A stretch of DNA of 38,479 nt, from positions 1-38,479 of the forward strand of contig NZ_JAEUOI010000219.1 of the NCBI RefSeq assembly GCF_016790145.1. Direction: 5' to 3'. The notes beneath the pieces were generated by a model. It saw only the letters and a program-made list of their open reading frames with translations. It had not been told where the DNA came from and searched no databases. This DNA is from Propionivibrio sp. (lineage in GTDB: Bacteria; Pseudomonadota; Gammaproteobacteria; Burkholderiales; Rhodocyclaceae). Of this stretch, positions 9,719 through 18,746 are shown in pieces. The position numbers were made by a program, and so were the translations under genes. Every line of letters begins with the position of its first letter. Position 1 is the first letter of the stretch.

Positions 9719-10636
9719 TCAATCGCCCTGTAATCCCTGGACCTTGAACAGCTCCTCCATGTGAGGACTCATCGGCATATTGAGGCGAACGCCCGAAGGC
9801 AAGGGGCCGATAAACCACTTGTGATAGATTGCGCTTATCGTGCGAGTGCCGGAGAGTTTCGTGAACGTGCGTTCGACGACTTCGGCGAACTGTGGATCGT
9901 CCTTGCGGAACATGAGCGCATAATCGGCGTAGGTCAGGAAGTCGCCGACCACGCGATACTGCTTGTTGGTTCGGGTTTCAGCAATCATGCCGTAGAGCTG
10001 TACATCGTCGTTGGCAAAGGCATCGGCCTTGCCGGAGGCCAGAATTCCGAACGACTCGTCGTGATCCGCTCCGCTGACGAAGGTGATTGCCAGCTTCTGC
10101 CTTTCAGCGAGTTTCGGCATCCATTCGGCATGGACTGTGCCGCGCGTGAAGACCACGGTCTTGCCCTGCAAGTCGCGCAAGGACCGGACCTTGCTGGGCT
10201 GGCGGACGAGCAGCTTGATTCCGGTCACGAAAATGGTGGGCGAGAAGGCAACCCGCTTGCGACGTTCAAAAGTGTTCGTCGTTGAACCGCACTCCAGGTC
10301 TACCGTTCCCGAGGTCACCAGATCAAGACGGTTCTCGGGAGTAACCGGCAAATACTCGACGCGGATTTCCTTGTTGAGTTCGTCGGCGATTTCTTCGACG
10401 ACGGCGTTGCAGAGATCGAGAGAGTAACCGACCGGTTTACCTTTGAGATCAAGGAATGCGAATGGCGGTGAGTTTTCGCGATGCCCGATGCGGATGATCC
10501 CGCTATCCTTGATCTTCTTCAGCGTGCCTGTGTACTGCGTCGGGAACAGTTGCTTGATATCCAGCGCCGAGGCATCTGCTGTAACGGACAGCCACATGGC
10601 GCAGACAAGGGTTGCCAGAAACCCGTTTTTCAGCAT
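9719..10636 (-). CDS. periplasmic glutamate/aspartate-type solute-binding protein (GltI-like)
   Basis: A family 3 extracellular solute-binding protein of 305 residues. An N-terminal signal peptide is visible (MLKNGFLATLVCAMWLSVTADASA, with likely cleavage near ASA-LD). The fold begins with IRIGHRENSPPFAFLDLKGKPVGYSLDLC, continues with LDLVTSGTVDLECGSTTNTFERRKRVAFSP, as in glutamate/aspartate binders, and ends with AIYHKWF. GGAGG lies 6 bases before the ATG (10634-10636). No ABC permease or ATPase gene adjoins it. The next gene is dctA, so it is either an orphan binding protein serving a system elsewhere or a partner or sensor linked to dicarboxylate uptake. The ligand is inferred from family only. 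Confidence 0.87.
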   Translation of the reverse strand: MLKNGFLATLVCAMWLSVTADASALDIKQLFPTQYTGTLKKIKDSGIIRIGHRENSPPFAFLDLKGKPVGYSLDLCNAVVEEIADELNKEIRVEYLPVTPENRLDLVTSGTVDLECGSTTNTFERRKRVAFSPTIFVTGIKLLVRQPSKVRSLRDLQGKTVVFTRGTVHAEWMPKLAERQKLAITFVSGADHDESFGILASGKADAFANDDVQLYGMIAETRTNKQYRVVGDFLTYADYALMFRKDDPQFAEVVERTFTKLSGTRTISAIYHKWFIGPLPSGVRLNMPMSPHMEELFKVQGLQGD

Positions 10637-10788
10637 TTAAATCCTCCCTCGAAGGAAGAAAAAGACTCTCATTGGCTCTGGATTCACAGCCTCGCCAACC
10701 CATGCGCGTTCTGAAGTCTAGCATGCTGACGGCTTGTTGCAAGTTGGATTTCGCCCATGCGGGTTTCGTCCGTTGCCGGAGCGGGAAT

Positions 10789-13596
10789 TCAGACATAGGC
10801 TTTTCGGCACAAACCGCTCATCTCGCACCACTGACAGACGCTGTCGACGCCATGTGCCGGCAGTTTCGCCCCGGCGCGCATCGAGGCGAAGACCGACTGC
10901 AAGCGCTGGCCCTGATCTTGTGCCGCGGCCAACAAAGCGCCTTCCTCGTCTCCCGCTGCTACCGCCGCAATACGTTCGTCATCGAGTGCGACATAGGCGG
11001 CTTGAACAGCATCGCCGTGTAAAAGTGCGTAGGCCGGAAGTTGTACGTCGTCCCTGAGCCGCTCGCGGATAACCCTGGCCGTCTGCGTCTTGTAATCGAG
11101 CAGCGAAGCGCCTTTCCCTGTTCCACTGGTGTAGTCGATACGGTCGATACGACCATAGAGCTCGACGCTTTCGCCAGCCTCCAGCGGCAGCACACGGCTG
11201 ACCCGCGTTTCGGCCTGCGCCCAGCGCCAGCCAAGCGCTTCCTGCTCGCGCTGCCAGTCGAGATAGGCCGGCAGCCGCTTTTCCCAGCGCAGACGCCAAC
11301 CCGTCGCCAGAAAATTATCCGCGATAGCCGGCGCGAAGACTTCGGCAACACAATCCTGCAAGGCTGCCAGCGCCTCGTCTTCGGCAAGTTCCGAGAGCAC
11401 CGGATGGCGTTCGTGGAAGCGCTCCAGCACACGATGCACAAGCGCGCCGTAGTCGCTCTTGTCCATTTCCTCGCTGACCTCGTCCATTTCGCCCAGCCCG
11501 AGCACATGGCGGGCGAAAAAGCGGTACGGGCAGGCAACCAGGCTGGCATAGCCGCTGACCGAGACACGATGCGGGACCAGCGCCGGCGGCGCGACGGGCG
11601 CCGCCGGCACGGTGGCGGGCGGCGCCGTCGCGTCCTCGGGGATCGATTCCCTGCGCGCCGGCAGTGGGGGTCTGATCAGGTCGTCGTGCCAGGCCAGTTG
11701 ATGCAGGGTCGAGAGCAGAGCCAGTTCTGGTGCCAGCAGATTGGCCTCGCCCTCGTGTTCGGACTGCCAGGTCACGGTTATGCGCGGCACCGTCGCCAGC
11801 AGCAATTCGAGATCGCGGCGCAGTTCTCGCTCGGCATCTTCGCGTGTCCGCAGGCCGAGCTCCCGACGCACCGACTGATTGAAGTATGCGCCATCGGCGG
11901 CGGGTGCCAGTTGGCGCGCATCGCCGCCAAGCAGCAAGGCGGCTTCGAAGCCGCGCTGTCCGACAGCGCTGAGTGGCGTCAGAACGATGGGGCTGCTGAT
12001 ACTGCTGTCGCGGAAATTGGCGGCTTCCAGTTCGCGGTTGAGCCAGTCGCGCCAGGCCGTAAAGCTGAACAGCGCCGCGCTGCCGTCCAGTTCGACGCGG
12101 CGCGCTTCGAGCAGGTCGAGCAGCACCTTGCCAGCAGCGTCCTGCTGCAAGGGTTCGAGCGCGCCCAGCACGGCGAGCGCCTGGTGCAGACGCTTGATCC
12201 AGCGCGCCAGAGGCGCCGGTTGCGAGCGAAAAAGTATGCTGATGGCTTCTAGTATCCGGTCGAGCAGGGCCAGCCCAAGGTCTTTCGCTCCATCATTGTC
12301 GGCTTCAAGCAAACAGCGCCGGATACGCGGCAGACCGGACTTGACCGAGGACGAACGAAGCGCCGATTCAAGCGTGAACACCGCCGCCTTGCGCGCGTCT
12401 TCCTCGCAATCGGAAAAAAAGTAGGGCGATTTGCACAGGTCAAGCAAATCGCGATAGTACGCACCGCCCGCAGCCGTTTCGATGAGTGCATCGACGTCCG
12501 CCGCCGCGCGCGAGGTGGATAGCTTCCAGCCGCTTTCATCGCTGACCAGAATGTCCTCACGTTCAAGCAGCGCGCGAACGCGCCGAGCCGTCAGACGGTC
12601 CTGGGTAATCAGCACGATACGGATCAGCCCGACGCTCAGCCATTCGCCGATTTGCGCCACGGCGGCCTGCGCCTCCTGCTCCCGGCCAGTCGCCGGAACG
12701 AGTTGCAGGCGTCCGGCAAGCGGACTTTGCGGGTGCTGCAGCGCCAGGCCGGCGGCACGTTCGAACAGCGGGGGCATTGGGGAATGCGGCACCACTGTGG
12801 CCTCCGGCCACGCCGCTGCCAGGGTGGTCATCAGCGGTGAGGTGCGGGCAGAACGCGGCGCAGGATGGAACAGCGACAAGCCCTGCGCGCGCGCATAGCG
12901 CAGCAGAAATGCGTTTTCGGCAGGAGACAGCGATTCTTCCGGCGCGGCATCCAGCAGCATCAGCAGGGGGCAGGACGGCGCATCCTCGCGCTCGGCCAGA
13001 CGGGCCATTGCGGCCAGACGAAGCCGGTAAACCGCCGCTGAATCGGCCTGCCCGCAGGCGGCAAGCGCACGCCAGGACTCATGCACGACGCGCGCCTCGA
13101 AGGCCAGCGGAAGCGAAGCTCGCAACGCATAGGCCGCTTGCAGTTGACAGGCCAGCGCCGTTTCGTCAACGGCCAGCGAAATGACGTCACCCGTCGCCGA
13201 TGTCGTCAACTCGTCGAAAAGCCCGGCCATCTCCGCGGCGATACCCCACAGCGCCGCTTCGTCGAACCAGCCGCGCTGGCGCAGGGCTTCATGCAGCAGA
13301 ACGAGTCGTTCGCTGTCTGCCAGCGGCTTTTGCATTGTGCCGTCGGTGACAGAATGAACCCAGTGCCGCAGCGTATCAAAGCGTGGCAGCAGCAGCGGTC
13401 GGGGTGCCACGCGCCGTAGCGCATTACGCAACTCGGCAGCGATCGGGAACGCCGGAACGAGGATGAGCACCGACGACAGATCGCCGGTGGCGAGCACTCT
13501 GCTGCAACGCTCGAGCATGGCGCTCGCCAATGCATCGAAGAAACCCTCACCCGCCGGCAAGGCTGTCGATGTCAGCCCGTCAGCGGTCAGCAGCAT
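10789..13596 (-). CDS. addB: AddB-like PD-(D/E)XK nuclease subunit with Fe-S cysteine motif
   Basis: Probable second subunit of the AddAB-type recombination nuclease. The C-terminal third has [15 protein letters not shown] with the first cysteine, [34 protein letters not shown] (the PD-(D/E)XK core), LPAYALLH and a terminal [12 protein letters not shown]. The four cysteines match the Fe-S staple of AddB. The N-terminal region looks like an inactivated helicase: [18 protein letters not shown] occurs where a P-loop would be, and no Walker A is visible. The frame is open to 13662. I prefer the ATG at 13594-13596 (935 residues), just past the ferredoxin stop, because the earlier start would overlap that gene by 47 bases. 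Neither has a strong ribosome site. Confidence 0.85.
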   Translation of the reverse strand: MLLTADGLTSTALPAGEGFFDALASAMLERCSRVLATGDLSSVLILVPAFPIAAELRNALRRVAPRPLLLPRFDTLRHWVHSVTDGTMQKPLADSERLVLLHEALRQRGWFDEAALWGIAAEMAGLFDELTTSATGDVISLAVDETALACQLQAAYALRASLPLAFEARVVHESWRALAACGQADSAAVYRLRLAAMARLAEREDAPSCPLLMLLDAAPEESLSPAENAFLLRYARAQGLSLFHPAPRSARTSPLMTTLAAAWPEATVVPHSPMPPLFERAAGLALQHPQSPLAGRLQLVPATGREQEAQAAVAQIGEWLSVGLIRIVLITQDRLTARRVRALLEREDILVSDESGWKLSTSRAAADVDALIETAAGGAYYRDLLDLCKSPYFFSDCEEDARKAAVFTLESALRSSSVKSGLPRIRRCLLEADNDGAKDLGLALLDRILEAISILFRSQPAPLARWIKRLHQALAVLGALEPLQQDAAGKVLLDLLEARRVELDGSAALFSFTAWRDWLNRELEAANFRDSSISSPIVLTPLSAVGQRGFEAALLLGGDARQLAPAADGAYFNQSVRRELGLRTREDAERELRRDLELLLATVPRITVTWQSEHEGEANLLAPELALLSTLHQLAWHDDLIRPPLPARRESIPEDATAPPATVPAAPVAPPALVPHRVSVSGYASLVACPYRFFARHVLGLGEMDEVSEEMDKSDYGALVHRVLERFHERHPVLSELAEDEALAALQDCVAEVFAPAIADNFLATGWRLRWEKRLPAYLDWQREQEALGWRWAQAETRVSRVLPLEAGESVELYGRIDRIDYTSGTGKGASLLDYKTQTARVIRERLRDDVQLPAYALLHGDAVQAAYVALDDERIAAVAAGDEEGALLAAAQDQGQRLQSVFASMRAGAKLPAHGVDSVCQWCEMSGLCRKAYV

Positions 13597-13615
13597 GGGC
13601 AGGCCGGGAAGCGGA

Positions 13616-13939
13616 TCAGCGCTCGAGGTGTTCGAGTTTGTCCGGCGTACCGTTCCACGCATCGGCGTCGGCCGGCGGCTCCCGACGCTCGGTAATCACC
13701 GGCCAAATCTTTGCCAGTTCGGCATTCAACTCGATGAACCTGCGCTGTTGGTCCGGCACATCATCCTCGGCGAAGATGGCTTCCGCCGGGCATTCGGCCA
13801 CGCACAGCGTACAATCGATGCACTCGTCCGGGTCGATGGTCAGGAAGTTGGGCCCTTCGTGAAAGCAGTCGACGGGGCAAACGTCCACGCAATCGGTGTA
13901 TTTGCATTTGATGCAGTTCTCGGTAACAACGTAAGTCAT
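13616..13939 (-). CDS. fdxA: 7Fe (3Fe-4S/4Fe-4S) ferredoxin FdxA
   Basis: A soluble electron carrier of 107 residues. The N-terminus [25 protein letters not shown] and the second motif [17 protein letters not shown] give the cysteine spacing of proteobacterial 7Fe ferredoxins, and the remaining length is the typical long C-terminal region ([16 protein letters not shown]). It is divergent from trxA and immediately upstream of addB on the same strand (19 bases), so they may share a transcript. The start at 13937-13939 gives the family N-terminus although the ribosome site is weak. The redox partner cannot be deduced here. Confidence 0.93.
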   Translation of the reverse strand: MTYVVTENCIKCKYTDCVDVCPVDCFHEGPNFLTIDPDECIDCTLCVAECPAEAIFAEDDVPDQQRRFIELNAELAKIWPVITERREPPADADAWNGTPDKLEHLER

Positions 13940-13993
13940 ATTTCGCGCTTTTCAAAGTTAACAGGCCAAACTATATCGTATTTGCTTGCTCGC

Positions 13994-14022
13994 TTCCCAT
14001 GTGGGTTTTTTTTCGCTAGGAT
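13994..14022 (+). promoter_or_regulatory. possible sigma70 promoter for trxA
   Basis: TTCCCA (13994-13999) and TAGGAT (14017-14022) are separated by 17 bases and each matches 4 of 6 consensus positions. They lie about 77 bases before the trxA start in the fdxA-trxA divergent gap. This is a pattern match only. Confidence 0.33.
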
Positions 14023-14098
14023 AGCCCCCATCTGCCGAGTTTCATCTCTTCAGGCATCAAAATTTCCCCCCAACCCTGTTTCCCCAAGAGGCTTTACG

Positions 14099-14425
14099 AT
14101 GAGCGAACACATTCATTATGTCACCGACGATTCCTTTGCCGCCGAGGTTCTGCAATCGAAGCAACCCGTTCTGGTCGATTACTGGGCCGAATGGTGCGGC
14201 CCATGCAAAATGATTGCACCGATTCTCGACGAGATCGCCAATGACTATGCCGGTCGCCTGAAAGTCGCCAAACTGAACATCGACGACAACCAGTCGACCC
14301 CCGCCAGTTTCGGTGTGCGTGGCATTCCTACGCTGATGCTGTTCAAGAACGGCAACGTCGAAGCGACCAAGGTCGGCGCGCTATCCAAATCGCAACTCAG
14401 CACTTTTATTGACAGCCATCTGTAA
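14099..14425 (+). CDS. trxA: thioredoxin 1
   Basis: Cytosolic disulfide reductase of 108 residues. The active site is WAEWCGPCK, with the two redox cysteines. Other thioredoxin-fold signatures follow: [26 protein letters not shown], the cis-proline loop [14 protein letters not shown] and a C-terminal helix. The open frame extends upstream to 13463, but the ATG at 14099-14101 is preceded by AAGAGG at about 8 bases and gives the normal N-terminus and length. It is followed after about 210 bases by rho, the common trxA-rho arrangement of proteobacteria. Confidence 0.97.
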   Translation: MSEHIHYVTDDSFAAEVLQSKQPVLVDYWAEWCGPCKMIAPILDEIANDYAGRLKVAKLNIDDNQSTPASFGVRGIPTLMLFKNGNVEATKVGALSKSQLSTFIDSHL

Positions 14426-14590
14426 AGTCGATAACCTCCGCCTGAAGGTTCAAACGATGCGGCACCTGAAAACAGCAAAACAAGGCCCGCACAGAACTTT
14501 CAGGCGAAATCCCCTGTAGTAGCCCAGTTGTAAGCCAGCAGCAAAATTCCCGGCAGTACCCAAGCCCCCTCGCCGCACGCGTGTCATTCT

Positions 14591-14680
14591 CGACAACGCC
14601 CAACGCATCTCCTCCCATTACTTCTTCATATCCGCTCATGCACCTATCCGAACTCAAAGCCCTACATGTAAGCCAGTTGC
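14591..14680 (+). promoter_or_regulatory. C-rich, G-poor rho leader (possible rut/autoregulatory region)
   Basis: The 212-base gap between trxA and rho ends in a stretch poor in G and rich in C and T running into the first codons of rho. Such C>G stretches are where Rho binds nascent RNA, and rho is autogenously attenuated in E. coli. No ribosome site is obvious before the chosen rho start. The role is inferred from composition. Confidence 0.4.
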
Positions 14681-15894
14681 TCGACATGGCTGTCACCAAT
14701 GATATCGAGGGCGCCAATCGACTGCGCAAGCATGAACTGATCTTCGCCCTGCTCAAGAATCAGGCCAAAAAGGGAGAAACCATTTTTGGCGATGGCACCA
14801 TGGAGACGCTGCCGGACGGTTTCGGTTTCCTGCGCTCACCCGACACGTCTTACCTGGCCAGCACCGACGATATATATGTCAGCCCGAGCCAGATTCGCCG
14901 TTTCAACCTGCATACGGGCGATACCGTCGAGGGTGAAATTCGCACCCCGAAGGAAGGCGAACGCTATTTCGCGCTGGTCAAGGTCGACAAGATCAACGGC
15001 GAGGCTCCGGAAGCGTCGAAGAACAAGATCCTCTTCGAAAACCTGACGCCGCTGCACCCCACTGAACACATGAAACTCGAACGCGACATTCGCGGCGAGG
15101 AAAACACCACCAGCCGCATCATCGACATCATTGCGCCAATCGGCAAAGGCCAGCGCGGCCTGCTGGTTTCCAGCCCGAAAAGCGGCAAGACGGTGATGAT
15201 GCAGCACATCGCGCACGCCATTACGAGCAATCACCCCGACGTGACGGTCATCGTCCTGCTGATCGACGAACGCCCGGAAGAAGTGACCGAAATGACGCGC
15301 TCGGTGAAGGGTGAAGTGGTTGCTTCAACCTTTGACGAACCCGCCACCCGCCACGTTCAGGTCGCCGAAATGGTTATCGAAAAGGCCAAGCGCCTGGTCG
15401 AACATAAAAAGGATGTGGTCATCCTGCTCGACTCGATCACCCGTCTGGCGCGCGCCTACAACACCGTGCAGCCGGCTTCAGGCAAGGTACTGACCGGCGG
15501 TGTCGACGCCAACGCGCTACAGAAGCCGAAGCGCTTCTTCGGTGCGGCACGCAATATCGAGGAAGGCGGCTCACTGACCATCATCGCCACCGCTCTGATC
15601 GACACCGGCAGTCGCATGGACGACGTCATCTACGAAGAATTCAAGGGTACCGGCAACCTCGAGATCCACCTTGATCGACGCATGGCCGAAAAGCGCGTTT
15701 ACCCGGCGATCAACGTCAACCGTTCCGGCACCCGTCGCGAAGAGCTGCTGCTCATGCCCGATGTCCTGCAAAAGATGTGGATACTGCGTAAACTGCTCTA
15801 CAACATGGACGATCTCGAAGCGATGGAATTCCTGCTCGACAAGATCAAGGCCACGAAAAACAACGGGGAATTTTTCGACTCGATGCGCCGTTGA
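14638..15894 (+). CDS. rho: transcription termination factor Rho
   Basis: Hexameric RNA-dependent ATPase that ends untranslated transcripts. The 418-residue product starts [15 protein letters not shown] like other Rho proteins, so I use the ATG at 14638-14640 rather than the upstream GTG at 14581, which would add 19 Ser/Pro-rich residues. Domains in order: N-terminal helical region; cold-shock-like RNA-binding domain with [20 protein letters not shown] and [11 protein letters not shown]; and the ATPase with P-loop [37 protein letters not shown], the Q-loop [15 protein letters not shown] and [17 protein letters not shown]. All are normal. Expression is probably autoregulated through its leader. 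Confidence 0.97.
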   Translation: MHLSELKALHVSQLLDMAVTNDIEGANRLRKHELIFALLKNQAKKGETIFGDGTMETLPDGFGFLRSPDTSYLASTDDIYVSPSQIRRFNLHTGDTVEGEIRTPKEGERYFALVKVDKINGEAPEASKNKILFENLTPLHPTEHMKLERDIRGEENTTSRIIDIIAPIGKGQRGLLVSSPKSGKTVMMQHIAHAITSNHPDVTVIVLLIDERPEEVTEMTRSVKGEVVASTFDEPATRHVQVAEMVIEKAKRLVEHKKDVVILLDSITRLARAYNTVQPASGKVLTGGVDANALQKPKRFFGAARNIEEGGSLTIIATALIDTGSRMDDVIYEEFKGTGNLEIHLDRRMAEKRVYPAINVNRSGTRREELLLMPDVLQKMWILRKLLYNMDDLEAMEFLLDKIKATKNNGEFFDSMRR

Positions 15895-15929
15895 TCCTGC
15901 TCGATCCCAAGCAGGATCCCAAGCAGGAT
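15894..15929 (+). terminator. hairpin with duplicated 3' arm after rho
   Basis: ATCCTGCT (15894-15901) can pair with AGCAGGAT at 15910-15917 or with a second copy at 15922-15929, because the 12-mer CCCAAGCAGGAT is directly repeated. The stem overlaps the rho stop codon. No U-run follows, so this may be a weak or processed 3' end rather than a classical terminator. Confidence 0.4.
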
Positions 15930-16041
15930 TGCTAATTCCCAAAGAATCAAGGATAATTGCGCGTTTTCCGGAGCCGGTCACCGAAGTAACGTACGTTTAC
16001 ATCGAATCGGCTAGATCCAGACTTACAGGAATATCCAAAAA

Positions 16042-16257
16042 ATGAAACCCGATATCCACCCCGCTTACCAGGAAATAGAAGTCACCTGCTCCTGCGGCAG
16101 CGTGTTCAAGACCCAGTCAACGATGAAGAAAGCGCTTCACGTTGAAGTGTGCTCTTCCTGCCATCCGTTCTACACCGGCAAACAGAAGATCATCGATACC
16201 GCCGGTCGCGTCGAGAAGTTCAACAGGAAGTACGGGGCGATGCACAAGCCGGCCTGA
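16042..16257 (+). CDS. rpmE: 50S ribosomal protein L31 (zinc-binding type)
   Basis: A 71-residue large-subunit ribosomal protein. The zinc ligands of the C+ form are present: CSCG near residue 17 and [13 protein letters not shown] near residue 38. The typical tail ([11 protein letters not shown]) follows. The ATG is preceded by AGGA about 11 bases away. It lies about 150 bases after rho and is closed by a strong terminator. Having all four cysteines marks it as the zinc-replete paralogue. Confidence 0.97.
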   Translation: MKPDIHPAYQEIEVTCSCGSVFKTQSTMKKALHVEVCSSCHPFYTGKQKIIDTAGRVEKFNRKYGAMHKPA

Positions 16258-16287
16258 TTCAGATAACGAGTTCACGCGGACTCAGCG

Positions 16288-16313
16288 AAAGGCAGCCGCA
16301 GGGCTGCCTTTTT
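16288..16313 (+). terminator. intrinsic terminator after rpmE
   Basis: Stem GGCAGCC (16291-16297)/GGCTGCC (16302-16308) with loop GCAG, flanked by AAA on the left and TTTTT (16309-16313) on the right. It lies about 30 bases past the rpmE stop. Confidence 0.92.
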
Positions 16314-16354
16314 CATTTACTCAACAGCCCTCCTCCATCGACTACCGCCCGGCC

Positions 16355-18064
16355 ATGCCATTTATCCCGGAACAACCGCGCTTCAAGGGGATTTCGCTGC
16401 CACCCAGCGGCTGGGTGCTGGCCGTATTGCTGGTGGTCTACATCTTTACCGGCCTCATCGGTCATGACCCGTGGAAGCACGACGATGCGATATCGATCGG
16501 CATCGCCTACGACTTGGTGAGCAACGGCAACTGGCTGATGCCGCAACTTGCCGGACAGCCTTACCCGGACGCTCCGCTCTACTACTGGGCAGCAGCGATC
16601 ACGGCCCACCTCTTTTCGTGGCTCCTGCCAGTGCATGACGCCGCGCGCCTGGCCAGCGGCCTCTTCACCTTGCTCGCGCTGGCCTTCATCCTGCTTGCCG
16701 CTCGCGAACTGCATGGCCGCGAGCATGCGGCTGCCGGGCCACTGATCCTTGCCGGAAGCATCGGCTTCCTGTTTCACGCGCACGAAGCGCAACCCATGCT
16801 GGCCGCATTGACGGCAAATACCGCCGCTTTCTGGGCACTGACACTGCTGCCACGTCGCCCCGGTTTTGCAGCCATGGTATTTGGCACGGCTTTCGCCATC
16901 GCCTTCCTGGCCAACGGATTGCTCCCCGTTCTGACTTTGCTGCCGGTTACCGCTTTTTCCTTGTGGCAATCTGAGGACAGGAAAAAAAGCCTGAAGCTTC
17001 TGGCCTGGGCCATGGCCCTGGCGCTTTTGCTTTCCGGATTGTGGTTGCTCCCCTTGTACCTGGCTTCTCCGGAGTATCTCAAGACATTTTTTCAGCGCGA
17101 ACTGGCGGCCATGACCAAGCAGGTACCGGCCTTTTCCAACACCCTGCGTTACCTGAGCCTCCTGCTCTGGTACGCCTGGCCTGCGCTACCGCTGGCGGCC
17201 TGGGCGTTATGGTCAAAACGACGTCTTCTGCGCAGCACACCGCTGGCACTTCCCATTTTCTCGTTTGTGTCAGTCCTGCTCATTCTTGGCCTGAGTACCG
17301 AGTTGCGCAGTGCAGCGGCTTTACTGCTTCTGCCGCCACTGGTCCTGCTGGCCGTTCCCGGCGTAAGCTCATTGCGGCGCGGCGCGGCAAACTCCTTTGA
17401 CTGGTTTGGCATGATGCTCTTTACCTTTCTCGCAGCAGTCGTCTGGATCGTCTGGTACGCCATGGTGTACGGCTGGCCTGAGCGACTGGCACGCCAGGCA
17501 GTGCGACTGGAACCCGGCTTCGTTGGCCACTTCAGTCTGCTTGCCTTTGTCTTCTCGATACTGGCCACGGTTATCTGGTGCTGGCTGATCGTCACCAGCC
17601 CGCGCTCGCCGATGCGCGGCATCATGCACTGGATGTCCGGTCTAACACTGTTCTGGCTGCTAATCGCTACACTGTGGATGCCCTGGATTGACTACGGCAA
17701 AAGCTACCGTCCGCTCTCTGCCTCACTGGCCAGAACGCTGCCGGCCAAAACCTACTGTGTGGCCAATGCCAACTTGCCCGATTCCATTCTTGCTTCTCTG
17801 GATTACTTTGACCGGATTCGTACCGTTCCCTTGAAGAGCACCGCCGGCAAAGCGTGCAACTGGTTGCTGATACAAGGCGAGACACGCGACCCCGCAGCGC
17901 TTTCTGCGGCCGGATGGCGTAAGGTCTGGGAAGGAAAACGAGCGGGCGACCGACGCGATAGCGACACCTTTCACCTTTTCCGGCGCGACGCCAAGGCCAA
18001 CAAGGCGACTACCCTGCCTGACCTTCTCGTTGTTCCTCCCGAAGCCGGCACCTCGCGCCCCTGA
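16355..18064 (+). CDS. GT83/ArnT-like membrane glycosyltransferase
   Basis: A polytopic inner-membrane protein of 569 residues with about ten hydrophobic segments. It fits the ArnT/PMT-type (GT-C fold) glycosyltransferases: the first periplasmic loop after helix 1 carries GLIGHDPWKHDDAISIGIAYDLV, with the acidic residues typical of GT-C enzymes, followed by GNWLMPQLAGQPYPDAPLYYW. Such enzymes use a polyprenyl-phosphate sugar to modify lipid A or another envelope glycan. The exact donor and acceptor cannot be told. The ATG at 16355 was chosen because the frame upstream overlaps rpmE and reads as noise. It starts just after the rpmE terminator and needs its own promoter. The last ~120 residues are a soluble periplasmic-looking domain. 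Confidence 0.85.
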   Translation: MPFIPEQPRFKGISLPPSGWVLAVLLVVYIFTGLIGHDPWKHDDAISIGIAYDLVSNGNWLMPQLAGQPYPDAPLYYWAAAITAHLFSWLLPVHDAARLASGLFTLLALAFILLAARELHGREHAAAGPLILAGSIGFLFHAHEAQPMLAALTANTAAFWALTLLPRRPGFAAMVFGTAFAIAFLANGLLPVLTLLPVTAFSLWQSEDRKKSLKLLAWAMALALLLSGLWLLPLYLASPEYLKTFFQRELAAMTKQVPAFSNTLRYLSLLLWYAWPALPLAAWALWSKRRLLRSTPLALPIFSFVSVLLILGLSTELRSAAALLLLPPLVLLAVPGVSSLRRGAANSFDWFGMMLFTFLAAVVWIVWYAMVYGWPERLARQAVRLEPGFVGHFSLLAFVFSILATVIWCWLIVTSPRSPMRGIMHWMSGLTLFWLLIATLWMPWIDYGKSYRPLSASLARTLPAKTYCVANANLPDSILASLDYFDRIRTVPLKSTAGKACNWLLIQGETRDPAALSAAGWRKVWEGKRAGDRRDSDTFHLFRRDAKANKATTLPDLLVVPPEAGTSRP

Positions 18065-18156
18065 CTTTCTGCTGTGTGCATGGCAAAACGATCCGGATGC
18101 CCTCTGCGATCCCGGCATCGCAAGCGCTTGCCACCCGGTTTTACAGGTTTGCCTCG

Positions 18157-18702
18157 TTACAGCTTGATAAAGTGCTCGCGGTAATACTTCAGTTCTTCGA
18201 TTGATTCACGAATATCAGCCAGCGCTGTGTGATCGGCTTTCTTGACGAAACCCTTGGCAAGGTCGGGCTTCCAGCGCCGGCAAAGTTCCTTGAGGGTACT
18301 GACGTCGAGATTCCGGTAGTGGAACCACTCCTCCAGTTTAGGCATATAGCGCAGCATGAAGCGGCGATCCTGTCCAATTGAATTGCCGCACATCGGGCTC
18401 GCCTGCCTGGGAACGTAATCCTGAATGAAAGCCAGTGCTGCCGCCTCAACCATCGCCTCGTCAACGGCCGAGGCCCTGACTTTTTCGATCAATCCCGAGC
18501 GGCCATGCGTTTTTTTGTTCCATTCGTCCATCGCGTCAAGCTCGGCTTCGGATTGATGAACGACCCACACCGGCGATTCGGCGATGGTCACCAAATCGTT
18601 GTTGGTTACGATCATCGCCAGTTCGATGATGCGCTCGCGCTCGGGATCGAGGCCGGTCATTTCCATGTCCAGCCAAATGAGATGATTCGCGTCCTGTGCC
18701 AT
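18157..18702 (-). CDS. orn: oligoribonuclease
   Basis: A DEDDh 3'-5' exoribonuclease that degrades 2-5 nt RNAs, including pGpG from cyclic-di-GMP turnover. The 181 residues carry [20 protein letters not shown] (first Asp/Glu pair), [11 protein letters not shown] (third acidic residue), and [20 protein letters not shown] (catalytic His and final Asp). Length and N-terminus are standard. It is divergent from an M48 protease gene, with only 44 bases between the two start codons. Confidence 0.96.
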   Translation of the reverse strand: MAQDANHLIWLDMEMTGLDPERERIIELAMIVTNNDLVTIAESPVWVVHQSEAELDAMDEWNKKTHGRSGLIEKVRASAVDEAMVEAAALAFIQDYVPRQASPMCGNSIGQDRRFMLRYMPKLEEWFHYRNLDVSTLKELCRRWKPDLAKGFVKKADHTALADIRESIEELKYYREHFIKL

Positions 18703-18746
18703 ATAATCTGTCCACTCTGTTCAATCCCTTATTCTGTCACAGCTTG

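Noticed and set aside
11041-12252. 403-codon open frame opposite addB
   Set aside because: Shadow of a GC-rich gene. The product is Arg/Gln-rich with no domain, while the minus strand carries nuclease motifs.
16142-16354. N-terminal extension of the GT83-like protein
   Set aside because: It overlaps rpmE in another frame and spans the rpmE terminator. Its translation is Ser/Arg-rich noise.
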